From assembly GCA_045106335.1 (NCBI GenBank), contig JBGCEM010000022.1, positions 1-27,180 on the forward strand: a DNA stretch of 27,180 bases. Reading direction: 5' to 3'. This DNA is from Aliishimia sp045106335 (GTDB lineage Bacteria; Pseudomonadota; Alphaproteobacteria; Rhodobacterales; Rhodobacteraceae). Positions 6,871 to 15,941 of this stretch are shown here, one piece after another. The notes beneath the pieces were generated by a model. It was not told where the DNA came from. It did not search any database and saw nothing but the letters and a program-made list of their open reading frames with translations. Within the stretch, counting starts at the first letter, position 1; every line of letters begins with the position of its first letter. A program made the position numbers and the translations under genes.

Positions 6871-8951
6871 TACATATCCACAACGCCTACTAAAGACGGT
6901 TTGGCATCAGTCCCAATTTCTTCAAAAGAGAGAACCGAAGCCGTAATTCCCTTTGCCTTAAATAACGTTCGCAAAAACCGACGCCTTTGTGTGCTGGTCA
7001 CGATAGCCGGGAAAACACCCGTATCATTTGCTTGGCGGATTTTCGTGGCAATGTTGTCAGCGAGCGAATTGAATAGATTGGGCGGGAGCGCAATTTCAAC
7101 CCCCGACCGCGCGTCTCCAACCTGATAGGTGGCAAAGACCTCTTCCCATTCCGGCGAAAGTTGCAGAAGTGGAATTGTTCCGTCATCGCGCCTTAGGCTG
7201 GCGGTCAGCTGGAAGCCTAAGCGATGGCGCACGTGCTCGCAAATAGCTTCCTGAGATCCATGCGTTGTCTTTCCTTCAAGAATGGCTTCCAGTATTAAAG
7301 GCAAGTTGCGAATAGAAACTTGCTCTTCCAGTAGCAATTTCAAAACAGAAAGTAGCAACTCCATTGGGATTTTTTCAGGTACCAACTCATCTAGCAATCT
7401 TTTATTGGCATCGGCACGCACTGGATCCGAAATTGAAGTCAATTCGCTGAGCATTCTGCGCAAAGATTTGTAGGTCAGTAATCGTGACAAGTTCTTTTTG
7501 ATGACCTCTAGAAGGTGGGTCGCCAAGATTTCTGAAGACGTCACCAGAGTAAGACCTTCCATTGCCATCGCATCTTTCTGATCAAAACCAACCCATTTTG
7601 CCGGAGCCCCGTACACAGGTTCAATTGCGGGCGTCCCGGGAAGATCGGCGCCTGACCCGTCGGGCAGAAGCATCATAACTTTGTCTGTTTCCAGATGTCC
7701 GCGCGCCTGTTCAACCCCTTGAATTTTAACAACATATGAGCCATCTGCGATCATACCATTATCGGATAAACGAATTTCTGGTAGTATGACTCCGAATTGT
7801 GAAACCACGTGCCGTCGCATATTAACAATACGGATGTCCAACCCCGTTCCGGGGTCAAGAACCATGTTTACCAAGTTTGGTGCGAATTCGACGTGAATAT
7901 CGTCAAGCTCAAGCAGGTCGCCGATTGGTTTTTCAACGGGCGCTGCGTCTTTTGGCGCTTCAGCTTCAACTTCGACAGGGTTTTTATTCTGTACGACCCG
8001 CCAATATCCAGCTGCCGCAATCGCAATACTACCTGCGACAAATGGAATGAACGGAAGGCCTGGAAATAACGCAAACACAAACATAAGACCCGCAACTGAA
8101 AATAAAGCTGCCGGAAAGCGCCCTAATTGATCAAAAACGGCAAGGTCTGTTGCGCCTTTATTTCCACCTCGTGCCAGCAATAAAGCGGAGGCTATTGAAA
8201 TAATGACAGCTGGAATTTGCGAAACTAGTCCGTCACCAACGGTTAGAATTGCATAGGTTTGAAAAGCTTGTGGAAAAGCCATTCCGTGCACGACCACGCC
8301 CATAATAAGGCCAGCCACTAAGTTAAGAATAATGATTAGTAGGCCGGCAACAGCGTCGCCTTTTACGAATTTCGATGCACCGTCCAAAGATCCGAAAAAG
8401 GTTGTTTCTTGTTGTTCTAATTCACGGCGGGCTTTGGCTTGCTCATGAGTCAACGCGCCGGCAGCTACGTCGCTATCAATGGCCATTTGTTTGCCCGGCA
8501 TTCCATCCAAGGCAAATCTTGCGCCGACTTCCGCCATTCGCGCTGCACCTTTTGTGATCACCATAAAGTTCACAATTAAAAGAACTAAGAAAACGACCAA
8601 GCCCAGAAAGATGCTGCCGCCCATGACAAAATTGGCGAAGCCTTCAATGACCCCACCTGCGGCCCCAGTGCCGGTATGACCTTCGCCAATAATGAGCTTT
8701 GTAGATGAAACGTTTAGCGACAAACGCAACATCAATGAGGCCAATAAGATCGTCGGAAAGGCAGAGAAGTCCAACGGGCGTGAAATGAAGAGCGTGACTG
8801 TAAAAATCAACACCGCTAAAGAGAACGACACAGCCAATCCGATGTCCAAAAAGATAGACGGTACAGGAAGAATCATCATGACGATGATTGCCATTAATGC
8901 GAAGGCCAATGCGACAGTCGGATTAAATAGGGACAAATTGAGGTTTTTCAT
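6870..8951 (-). CDS. flhA: flagellar export protein FlhA
   Basis: A 693-residue protein of standard length. FlhA is the largest part of the export gate: an N-terminal membrane half that conducts protons, and a C-terminal cytoplasmic ring that docks chaperone-substrate complexes. Seen: hydrophobic segments in the first 320 residues and the conserved cytoplasmic loop GMPGKQMAIDSDVAAGALTH with ARRELEQQETTFFGSLDGA. This is followed by a linker rich in E, A and P, and the soluble domain from about residue 350 (LELDDIHVEFAPNLVNMV). The first gene of the visible operon, it starts just after a spacer of about 490 bp. The ATG is kept because the MKNLNLSLFNPTVALAFALM start leads directly into the first membrane helix. 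Confidence 0.96.
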   Translation of the reverse strand: MKNLNLSLFNPTVALAFALMAIIVMMILPVPSIFLDIGLAVSFSLAVLIFTVTLFISRPLDFSAFPTILLASLMLRLSLNVSSTKLIIGEGHTGTGAAGGVIEGFANFVMGGSIFLGLVVFLVLLIVNFMVITKGAARMAEVGARFALDGMPGKQMAIDSDVAAGALTHEQAKARRELEQQETTFFGSLDGASKFVKGDAVAGLLIIILNLVAGLIMGVVVHGMAFPQAFQTYAILTVGDGLVSQIPAVIISIASALLLARGGNKGATDLAVFDQLGRFPAALFSVAGLMFVFALFPGLPFIPFVAGSIAIAAAGYWRVVQNKNPVEVEAEAPKDAAPVEKPIGDLLELDDIHVEFAPNLVNMVLDPGTGLDIRIVNMRRHVVSQFGVILPEIRLSDNGMIADGSYVVKIQGVEQARGHLETDKVMMLLPDGSGADLPGTPAIEPVYGAPAKWVGFDQKDAMAMEGLTLVTSSEILATHLLEVIKKNLSRLLTYKSLRRMLSELTSISDPVRADANKRLLDELVPEKIPMELLLSVLKLLLEEQVSIRNLPLILEAILEGKTTHGSQEAICEHVRHRLGFQLTASLRRDDGTIPLLQLSPEWEEVFATYQVGDARSGVEIALPPNLFNSLADNIATKIRQANDTGVFPAIVTSTQRRRFLRTLFKAKGITASVLSFEEIGTDAKPSLVGVVDM

Positions 8952-9439
8952 GAATGACTTCGGCCCGTGTGGATGTTGCGCATTGATTAACGATCATGCG
9001 CTTTCAGGCCGGAATACCGATTGTTTGTTAACAATTTGCTTCAATGGGGGAGGTTCTGGCGCAAACTGATTTCTTTTCGCACCCCGTGGTACATGCTGGT
9101 CTGGTCTGCAGGTAACGGTCGTTCCTGCTGACGACAGGACCTGCCAGGAAGCTTGGCGCGGTTTTGATACTCAAAGGCGCAGATTTTGCGGCTATTGGCG
9201 TATGAGAGTGGAAATATTATTAGGCCAACACCGTCAGAGTAATGCGTTTAAATGAGCCATGTCTCAGCGATTGTTTCTTGATTTAACCGGTCACGTGTCA
9301 TCGAACGCCAACACAGTTGGTTCTTAATGGGGATTGTTAAATGTTTAATCCCAGCATGGCGAAGCCAGTGCGAACCATGCTGGTTCGTAGGGGTGACCCC
9401 GACATGTGCTGTCTATGGGAGTGTATGTATCGCCTGTTT
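8952..9439. other. 488-bp intergenic region with hairpins, no gene seen
   Basis: The region lies between the flhA start and the polA stop, both on the minus strand. No plausible ORF or RNA gene was recognised. It holds the palindrome TTGTTAACAA (9025-9034), a possible regulator site about 75 bp before flhA, and a CAGG/CCTG-rich foldable segment near 9108-9150. There is also a long hairpin CCAGCATGG/CCATGCTGG (9351-9359 with 9375-9383), overlapped by GAACCA-tgc-TGGTTC (9372-9386), and a small GGGG-tga-CCCC stem. The last hairpins lie 50-90 nt after the polA stop and may stabilise the end of its mRNA; no T tract follows. Confidence 0.5.
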
Positions 9440-12244
9440 TTAATGCGCCTCAGCCCAGTTTGAGCCTGTTCCAGCATCCACAACCAGATCGACGTCAAGC
9501 TTTACAACTGGATCTGCAGCACCTTCCATGACGTCACGCGCTGTCGCAATTAGCTGATCCTCGGAACCCTGCTCGACTTCGAACAGCAATTCATCGTGAA
9601 CCTGCAACAACATCTTGGCAGGTTGCGCCGCAATCGCGTCTGGCATTCGGATCATGGCGCGACGGATAATATCTGCGGCAGTGCCTTGAATCGGAGCATT
9701 GATCGCGGCGCGTTGGGCAAATCCGGCGCGCGGCCCTTTGGCATTAATTTCTGGGGTGTGAATGCGCCGCCCGAAAAGCGTTTCGACGCGCCCATTTTCT
9801 TTGGCAAAGGCTTTTGTTTCGGTCATGTACTCCTTGATTCCGGGAAAACGTTCGAAGTAGCGGTCGATGAAGCCCTGTGCTTCGCTTCGTGGAATGCGCA
9901 AATTGCGCGCCAGTCCAAATCCGGAAATCCCGTAGATGACACCAAAGTTAATCGCTTTAGCCTGCCGCCGTATGTCTGGGGTCATTTGATCTAGGGGTAC
10001 GCCGAACATTTCAGAGGCTGTCAATGCGTGAATATCTAGCCCGTCTTTAAAGGCTTGTTTCAATTCCGGGATTCCCGCGATATGGGCCAGAATGCGCAGC
10101 TCAATTTGGCTATAATCCAGTGCGACCAAAACACGGCCTTCTTCGGCGATAAATGCCTCCCGGATGCGGCGACCTTCTTCGGTACGGATGGGTATGTTTT
10201 GCAAGTTGGGGTCAGTTGAGGACAGCCGTCCAGTGTTTGCCCCCGTAATAGAATAGGATGTATGCACCCGCCCTGTTTCAGCATTGATATGGGTTTGCAG
10301 GGCGTCGGTATATGTGGATTTCAGCTTGCTGAGCTGACGCCAATCAAGCACGCGGGCAGGCAGTTCATGTTCCGTTGCAAGGTCTTCAAGGACGTCAGCA
10401 CCCGTTGCATAAGCCCCTGTTTTGCCTTTCTTTCCACCTTCGATGCCCATCTTGTCAAATAAGATCTCACCCAGCTGTTTGGGCGAACCCACATTAAAGG
10501 TTTCGCCGGCCAAGGTGTGGATTTCGTCCTCAAGCCCGGCCATCTTTTGCGCAAAGGAATTGGACATGCGCGACAGCACATCGCGGTCTACTTTAATCCC
10601 ATGACGCTCCATACGGGAAAGCACTGGAACCATAGGCCTTTCCAAGTTTTCATAGACGCGTGTCACGGCCCGTTCATGCAATTGCGGCTTGAGCAACGAC
10701 CAAAGCCGTATGGTAATATCAGCATCTTCCGCTGCATATTTGACGGCATCCTCCAAAGGCACCTTGTCAAAGGTGATTTGAGATTTCCCGCTGCCCAAAA
10801 GAGATTTGATCGGGATCGGTTTGTGGTTCAAATATCGTTCGGACAAGGTGTCCATGCCATGCCCATGTTCGCCGCCATGGAGCGCATATGAGATTAACAT
10901 TGTGTCATCAATTGGCGCGACTTTGATGTTTAAACGCGCGAAAATCTTAGCGTCATATTTCATATTTTGGCCGATTTTAAGGACACTTGGATCCTCTAAC
11001 AGCGGTTGGATCTGGGCCAAGGCATTGTTCATGGGCATCTGTCCGGGCGCCAAATCATCGCTGGCAAACAGGTCATCCCCGGCATGTGTTTTGTGAATCA
11101 GTGGGATGTAACAGGCCTCGCCGGGCGTCACGGCCAGGCTGATGCCGACCAGATCGGCGGTCATTTCATTCAGGCCTGTAGTTTCGGTGTCGACGGCAAC
11201 CCAACCTGTGGCATAGGCCTTGTCTATCCAGGTTTGCAACGCGGCCGCGTCCGAGACTTGGGTGTATGTGGCATCTTCAAAGCTGGGCATATCGGGCGCG
11301 CTTGCGCTGTCGGCGCTTGGGACCGAGACAGTTGTGATCGTCGGGGCTTCGACCCCCAATTGGTCCGCGATTCGTTTTGTTAACGTGCGGAATTCCATCT
11401 CTGCCAAGAACGACATCAAAACGTCAGGTTTGGGATCTTGGACCTCTAGATCATCCAAAGTGAAGTCGAGCGGTGTGTTATAATCCAATTGCACCAGGCG
11501 CTTAGACATTTCGATCTGGTCGCGTTTTTCGATCAGCGTTTGGCGGCGCTTAGGTTGTTTGATGTCCTCGGCGCGATCCAAAAGCTCTTCAAGGCTGCCA
11601 AATTCATTGATCAGTAAGGCGGCAGTTTTAATGCCGATACCAGGGGCACCTGGCACGTTGTCCACCGAATCCCCGGCCAGCGCCTGCACATCGACGACGC
11701 GCTCTGGCCCGACACCAAATTTTTCGTGAACGCCGTCCACATCTATGCGTTTGTTTTTCATAGCATCGAGCATTTCGACACCGCCGCCGACGAGTTGCAT
11801 CATGTCTTTGTCGGATGAAATAATTGTCACGCGGCCCCCTGCTTCGCGGGCCTGCACAGAAAGGGTGGCGATAATATCGTCGGCCTCAAACCCTTCGAGC
11901 TCTTTGCAGGCGATGTTAAACGCCTCGGTTGCAGTGCGTGTCAGAGGTATCTGGGGGCGCAGATCCTCGGGCATTGCTTCGCGGTTGGCCTTGTATTGAT
12001 CATAGATGTCGTTGCGAAAGGTGTGGCTGCCTTTGTCGAAGATGACAGCGACATGCGTGGGTGCGTCAGGGCCGTGATTGCCTTCCACATAGCGCTGCAA
12101 CATGTTGCAAAAGCCTGAAACAGCGCCGATGGGCAGTCCGTCAGATTTGCGCGTGAGGGGAGGCAGTGCATGATATGCGCGGAAAATGAAGGCCGATCCG
12201 TCGATCAGGTGCAGGTGATGGCCTTTGCCGAAGGTTCCAGTCAT
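9440..12244 (-). CDS. polA: DNA polymerase I
   Basis: A 934-residue, full-length three-domain polymerase I for Okazaki-fragment processing and excision repair. Seen in order: the 5'-nuclease domain (residues about 10-300; LHLIDGSAFIFRAYHALPP, EADDIIATL, SDKDMMQLV, GDSVDNVPGAPGIG); the proofreading 3'-5' exonuclease with DTE at about 352-354; and the polymerase domain with motif A DYSQIELR near 710, motif B RRQAKAINFGVIYG near 759 and motif C QVHDELLFEV near 881. All catalytic acidic residues are present, so both nucleases should work. It is a single gene: flhA lies 488 bp downstream on the same strand, and the zinc-finger gene is 161 bp upstream. Confidence 0.97.
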   Translation of the reverse strand: MTGTFGKGHHLHLIDGSAFIFRAYHALPPLTRKSDGLPIGAVSGFCNMLQRYVEGNHGPDAPTHVAVIFDKGSHTFRNDIYDQYKANREAMPEDLRPQIPLTRTATEAFNIACKELEGFEADDIIATLSVQAREAGGRVTIISSDKDMMQLVGGGVEMLDAMKNKRIDVDGVHEKFGVGPERVVDVQALAGDSVDNVPGAPGIGIKTAALLINEFGSLEELLDRAEDIKQPKRRQTLIEKRDQIEMSKRLVQLDYNTPLDFTLDDLEVQDPKPDVLMSFLAEMEFRTLTKRIADQLGVEAPTITTVSVPSADSASAPDMPSFEDATYTQVSDAAALQTWIDKAYATGWVAVDTETTGLNEMTADLVGISLAVTPGEACYIPLIHKTHAGDDLFASDDLAPGQMPMNNALAQIQPLLEDPSVLKIGQNMKYDAKIFARLNIKVAPIDDTMLISYALHGGEHGHGMDTLSERYLNHKPIPIKSLLGSGKSQITFDKVPLEDAVKYAAEDADITIRLWSLLKPQLHERAVTRVYENLERPMVPVLSRMERHGIKVDRDVLSRMSNSFAQKMAGLEDEIHTLAGETFNVGSPKQLGEILFDKMGIEGGKKGKTGAYATGADVLEDLATEHELPARVLDWRQLSKLKSTYTDALQTHINAETGRVHTSYSITGANTGRLSSTDPNLQNIPIRTEEGRRIREAFIAEEGRVLVALDYSQIELRILAHIAGIPELKQAFKDGLDIHALTASEMFGVPLDQMTPDIRRQAKAINFGVIYGISGFGLARNLRIPRSEAQGFIDRYFERFPGIKEYMTETKAFAKENGRVETLFGRRIHTPEINAKGPRAGFAQRAAINAPIQGTAADIIRRAMIRMPDAIAAQPAKMLLQVHDELLFEVEQGSEDQLIATARDVMEGAADPVVKLDVDLVVDAGTGSNWAEAH

Positions 12245-12350
12245 GATTTTGAGACTCCCCGCTTTGCGTTTTGTCTTTCATGACATGGCAGGCATTGGGG
12301 GGCCAGATGGTATCCGTGCTTTCTGGGTGGGGACGTGTTTTATTCCCTGA

Positions 12351-12369
12351 CGAGGGATTTCATCCCTCG
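12351..12369. repeat. short hairpin between polA and the zinc-finger gene
   Basis: CGAGGGAT (12351-12358) and ATCCCTCG (12362-12369) pair perfectly around ttc. It lies 37 nt after the zinc-finger gene stop on the minus strand. There is no T tract on either strand, so termination is uncertain; it may mark the 3' end of the small gene's transcript or lie in the polA leader. Confidence 0.5.
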
Positions 12370-12405
12370 CGCTCCCTGAGAGTTTAATTTGCTAAGTGAA
12401 GCAGC

Positions 12406-12585
12406 TTATTCGGCCGGCTGGTGATCTTTGTGGATGTATTTGCAATCGCAATAGGGGCATTCGACCCAACCGTGCTCGGTTGGCATTTGCAGCCAGACCC
12501 GGGGGTGGCCAAGTGCGCCTTCGCCACCGTCACAGGCCACGCGATAGGTATCGATGATTTTGGTTTCCGGTGCGTCTGTGCTCAT
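12406..12585 (-). CDS. small zf-CHCC zinc-finger protein
   Basis: A 59-residue protein starting MSTDAPETKIIDTYRVACDG. It contains the CHCC zinc-binding pattern: Cys in VACDGG, His in LGHPRVWLQMP, and the pair CPYC near the end (WVECPYCDCKY). The same domain occurs in the mitochondrial complex I subunit NDUFS6 and in short alphaproteobacterial proteins of unknown role. The start is the only ATG that precedes the domain. It is transcribed away from dnaE2 and toward polA on the same strand as polA, with a hairpin between. Function in respiration is possible by homology but not shown here. Confidence 0.85.
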   Translation of the reverse strand: MSTDAPETKIIDTYRVACDGGEGALGHPRVWLQMPTEHGWVECPYCDCKYIHKDHQPAE

Positions 12586-12678
12586 GGCTGGGATTCCCGC
12601 TGGTTTGGCTGATGTGGTTTATGCGCCAAGCAAAGGTTCTGGGCAAGAGGAGCGTCGTTGCAGAAAAGACTCGAAATA

Positions 12679-12698
12679 GAACAAAACGTGAATATACT
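12679..12698 (+). promoter_or_regulatory. LexA-like box and -10 element of dnaE2
   Basis: GAAC-aaaacgt-GAAT at 12679-12693 matches 7 of 8 bases of the alphaproteobacterial LexA motif GAAC-N7-GAAC (equivalent to GTTC-N7-GTTC). TATACT at 12693-12698 is one base from the consensus -10, and the box overlaps it, as a repressor site should. A start about 7 nt after the -10 would leave only some 5 nt of leader before ATG 12710. This agrees with the absence of a ribosome site. The -35 is weak. Confidence 0.55.
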
Positions 12699-12709
12699 TG
12701 TTGACTATC

Positions 12710-15601
12710 ATGTTTGCAGAATTGAGCGCGCAGTCGAATTTTACCTTTCTCACCGGGGCGTCGCATCCTGAGGAGTATATGCGCCGTGCGGCTGTTTTGG
12801 GGCTGGGGGGTGTTGCGATTGCCGATGACAATTCAGTTGCGGGGATTGTGCGGGCCCATACCGAAGCGCGAACGATCCGCCGGCTTGTGCAAGAGCGCCG
12901 GGATTGGGATGCGGCGCAGGGGCTGATCGGGCCGCCATGTCCGGCACATATTCCCAGACCTGTGTCTTTTCCGATGGATCTGGTACCTCGGTTAATTCCG
13001 GCGGCGCGCATATGTTGTCGTGACGGGGTGCCTGTTACAGTTTTACCGACGGATCGGGCGGCATGGGGGCGATTATGTCGGTTGATTTCACGGGGGCGGT
13101 TGCGGGCTGAAAAGGGGTCCTGTGATCTTGAGCTATCTGATTTGATTGAGTTTTCAGACGGCATGCATTTGTTGCTGTGGCCTGGGCGGGGATGGAAGGC
13201 GACGTTGCGCAGGCTGAAAGATGTGGCGCCAGGGCGGGTGCATGTGATGTTGTCTCCGCGCTATGATGGGCGTGATGCGGCGCGGTTGGGGCGGGTGTCG
13301 CAGGCAGCCAAGGCCTTGGGGGTTGGGACGATTGCGTCTGCGGCACCACGGATGCATCATGGGGCACGGCGCAAGTTGGCGGATGTGGTCACGGCGGTGC
13401 GCATGGGATGTCGCGTGGATGACTTGGGGCGTGCTGCACTGGCCAATGCCGAACAGCGTTTGCGATCCGAAGCTGATCTGCGGCGTTTGGTGGGGGATGG
13501 TCCTGTTGCGCGCGCGATTGAGTTGGCGCGGTCTCTTCGGTTTTCGCTGGATGAGTTGCGTTATGAATACCCGTCTGAGGTTTCAGATGGTGAAAGCCCG
13601 GCGGTGCGGTTGGAACGTTTGGCCCTTGAGGGGTTGGATTGGCGTTATCCTGGGGGGGCCTCGGAGCGGGTGCGCAAACTGCTGCGGCATGAATTGGATC
13701 TGATTTCCAAGCTGCGGTATGAACCTTATTTCTTAACCGTTCGGGATGTTGTGGCCTTTGCGCGCTCGCGCGATATTTTGTGCCAGGGCCGGGGGTCTGC
13801 GGCGAATTCGGTGGTGTGTTATTGCCTGGGCATCACCAGTGTCAGCCCCGAAATTGGCACGATGGTGTTTGAGCGCTTTGTGTCTGAGGCGCGCGATGAG
13901 CCCCCCGATATTGATGTCGATTTCGAACATGAGCGCCGCGAAGAGGTGATTCAGCACATTTATGAACGCTATGGCCGTGAACGAGCGGGGCTGTGTGCGA
14001 CGGTGGTGCATTACCGCGGTAAGCGCGCCATTCGCGAAGTGGGTCGCGCGATGGGCCTGACCGAAGACACGATCAGCGCGTTGTCCTCGCAATTATGGGG
14101 ATTCTTTTCGACCAAAGGGATTGAGGCCGAGCGGATGGCGGAAATTGGTTTGGATTGGAAGGATCCGCGCCTGCGGCAGACGATCCAGCTTGTCTATGAC
14201 ATCAACGGATTTCCGCGTCATCTCAGCCAGCATGTGGGTGGGTTTATCATGACGGATGGGCGTTTGGATGAATTGGTGCCTCTGGAAAACGCGACTATGG
14301 AAGGCCGTACCGTGATTTGTTGGGACAAGGATGACATTGATTCTCTTGGGATTTTAAAGGTCGATGTTCTCAGCCTTGGGATGCTGACCTGTATTCGGAA
14401 AGCGTTCGATCTGATGAAGCAGCATCATCGCTTGGATTATAACCTTGCGACATTACCGCCTGAAGATCCGCGCGTTTATGACATGTTGTGTGAGGCGGAC
14501 AGTGTTGGCGTCTTTCAGGTCGAATCGCGCGCGCAGATGAACTTCTTGCCCCGGATGCGGCCCCGGACATTTTACGACTTGGTGATTGAGGTCGCGATCA
14601 TTCGCCCCGGGCCTATTCAGGGCGATATGGTGCATCCCTATATTCGCCGCCGCAATGGTGAAGAAGAGGTCAGCTTTCCCTCGGATGAGTTGGGCGCTGT
14701 GCTGTCCAAAACGCTTGGGGTGCCGCTGTTTCAAGAACAGGCGATGCAGATTGCGATTGTGGGTGCGGGCTTTACCCCCGATCAGGCAGACCGGTTGCGT
14801 CGGGCTTTGGCGACCTTCAAAAAGCATGGATCTGTCAGCGAATTCCGCCAGCTTTTTATGCAAGGGATGAAGCGCAACGGCTATGAGGATGACTTTGCCG
14901 CCCGCTGTTTTTCGCAGATTGAAGGCTTTGGGGCGTATGGATTTCCCGAAAGTCATGCGGCGTCCTTTGCGCTGCTGGTCTATGCGTCGTCTTGGATCAA
15001 ATGCCACCACCCGGGTATTTTTGCGTGCGCGTTGCTGAACTCTCAGCCGATGGGATTTTATGCGCCCGCTCAGATCGTGCGAGATGCGCGTGAACATGGC
15101 GTGAAGGTGCGTCCGGTCTGCATCAATGCCAGCTTTTGGGACAATGTGATGGAGCCAGACGGCCAAGGTGGGTTGGCACTGCGTTTAGGATTTCGCCAGA
15201 TTAAGGGCGTCCCCGAAGAAGATATTTCCTGGCTGACCCAAGCGCGCGGCAATGGCTACCGGGCGGTGCGCGATGTGTGGCGGCGCGCAGGGCTGGTTCC
15301 GGATTTGATCGAACGGCTGGCCGAAGCGGATGTGTTTGCGGATTTGGGCCTGTCGCGCCGCGATGCTTTATGGGAGGCGAAATCCTTTACGTCGGGCTCT
15401 GCTTTGCCCTTGTTTGAAGGCGATATGGACGGTGAAGTGGTTAACGAACCCGCCGCATTATTGCCGGAAATGACATTGGGGGAACAGGTGGTCGAGGACT
15501 ACGTCGCGACGCGTCTCACCTTGAAAACGCACCCTGTCGGCTTGTTAAGACATTTGTTGACGCCTTGTCAGGTGACAGAGCCTGCCAAATCGCAGTCCTG
15601 A
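12710..15601 (+). CDS. dnaE2: error-prone DNA polymerase DnaE2, C-terminally short
   Basis: A 963-residue C-family polymerase for translesion synthesis in the SOS response. Seen: the N-terminal PHP domain from FAELSAQSNFTFLTGASHPE, then the palm with PPDIDVDFEHERREEVIQHI (catalytic aspartates) and LGILKVDVLSLGML. The finger and thumb region follows with RPGPIQGDMVHPYIRRRNG and FGAYGFPESHAASFALLVYA, all diagnostic of DnaE2. The ATG at 12710 is preferred to the upstream TTG, because the family begins at this point and the -10 element overlaps the TTG. The protein stops at LKTHPVGLLRHLLTP plus 13 unrelated residues. Family members usually continue for 100-150 residues through an OB-fold domain; that part is gone, with no trace in the 82 bp downstream. 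imuA and imuB, the usual partners, are not adjacent. Confidence 0.9.
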   Translation: MFAELSAQSNFTFLTGASHPEEYMRRAAVLGLGGVAIADDNSVAGIVRAHTEARTIRRLVQERRDWDAAQGLIGPPCPAHIPRPVSFPMDLVPRLIPAARICCRDGVPVTVLPTDRAAWGRLCRLISRGRLRAEKGSCDLELSDLIEFSDGMHLLLWPGRGWKATLRRLKDVAPGRVHVMLSPRYDGRDAARLGRVSQAAKALGVGTIASAAPRMHHGARRKLADVVTAVRMGCRVDDLGRAALANAEQRLRSEADLRRLVGDGPVARAIELARSLRFSLDELRYEYPSEVSDGESPAVRLERLALEGLDWRYPGGASERVRKLLRHELDLISKLRYEPYFLTVRDVVAFARSRDILCQGRGSAANSVVCYCLGITSVSPEIGTMVFERFVSEARDEPPDIDVDFEHERREEVIQHIYERYGRERAGLCATVVHYRGKRAIREVGRAMGLTEDTISALSSQLWGFFSTKGIEAERMAEIGLDWKDPRLRQTIQLVYDINGFPRHLSQHVGGFIMTDGRLDELVPLENATMEGRTVICWDKDDIDSLGILKVDVLSLGMLTCIRKAFDLMKQHHRLDYNLATLPPEDPRVYDMLCEADSVGVFQVESRAQMNFLPRMRPRTFYDLVIEVAIIRPGPIQGDMVHPYIRRRNGEEEVSFPSDELGAVLSKTLGVPLFQEQAMQIAIVGAGFTPDQADRLRRALATFKKHGSVSEFRQLFMQGMKRNGYEDDFAARCFSQIEGFGAYGFPESHAASFALLVYASSWIKCHHPGIFACALLNSQPMGFYAPAQIVRDAREHGVKVRPVCINASFWDNVMEPDGQGGLALRLGFRQIKGVPEEDISWLTQARGNGYRAVRDVWRRAGLVPDLIERLAEADVFADLGLSRRDALWEAKSFTSGSALPLFEGDMDGEVVNEPAALLPEMTLGEQVVEDYVATRLTLKTHPVGLLRHLLTPCQVTEPAKSQS

Positions 15602-15683
15602 AATTCTTAAATAGGTTTGGCGTCGAACAGGTGAATTTTAACGTCTCTCGACCTATATCAACCTTAGGAAAAAGGAGACGCGC

Positions 15684-15929
15684 ATGAAATGCCCCATTGA
15701 TGGTACAGCCCTGGTCATCGCAGAACGCAGCGGTGTTGAAATTGACTACTGCCCTCAATGTCGGGGTGTTTGGTTGGATCGGGGCGAGTTGGATAAGATC
15801 ATCGATCGCAACAGTGCAGCCAGTCCTCCGCCCGCGCCCATGCCGACTGGGCAAGCACAACACTATGGTGGAAAACACAAAAAGAAAAAATCAGTGGGCG
15901 GTTTCTTAGAAGATCTGTTCGATTTCTAG
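15684..15929 (+). CDS. zf-TFIIB domain protein
   Basis: An 81-residue protein with a zinc ribbon: MKCPIDGTAL, then DYCPQCRGVWLDRGELDKII, the standard CPxxG...CPxCxGxWLDxGEL pattern of the zf-TFIIB family. A proline-rich linker and a lysine-rich stretch (KHKKKKS) follow, and the tail GGFLEDLFDF is typical of these small proteins. The ribosome site AAAGGAG is well placed before ATG 15684. Its role is unknown; the family is widespread in proteobacteria and may bind nucleic acid. It lies 82 bp after dnaE2 but has its own leader. Confidence 0.85.
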   Translation: MKCPIDGTALVIAERSGVEIDYCPQCRGVWLDRGELDKIIDRNSAASPPPAPMPTGQAQHYGGKHKKKKSVGGFLEDLFDF

Positions 15930-15941
15930 GCAGCACATCGT

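Noticed and set aside
9025..9034. CtrA-type site (TTAAC) before flhA
   Set aside because: Only single TTAAC half-sites around TTGTTAACAA; the second TTAA at N7 spacing is missing.
12421..12612. 63-codon plus-strand frame
   Set aside because: Complement of the zf-CHCC gene, which has the real zinc motif.
12619..13164. 181-codon minus-strand frame overlapping the dnaE2 start
   Set aside because: Overlaps the LexA-like box and PHP domain of DnaE2, Ser/Arg-rich without motif; shadow frame.
14453..15166. 237-codon minus-strand frame inside dnaE2
   Set aside because: Opposite conserved DnaE2 motifs; no domain of its own.
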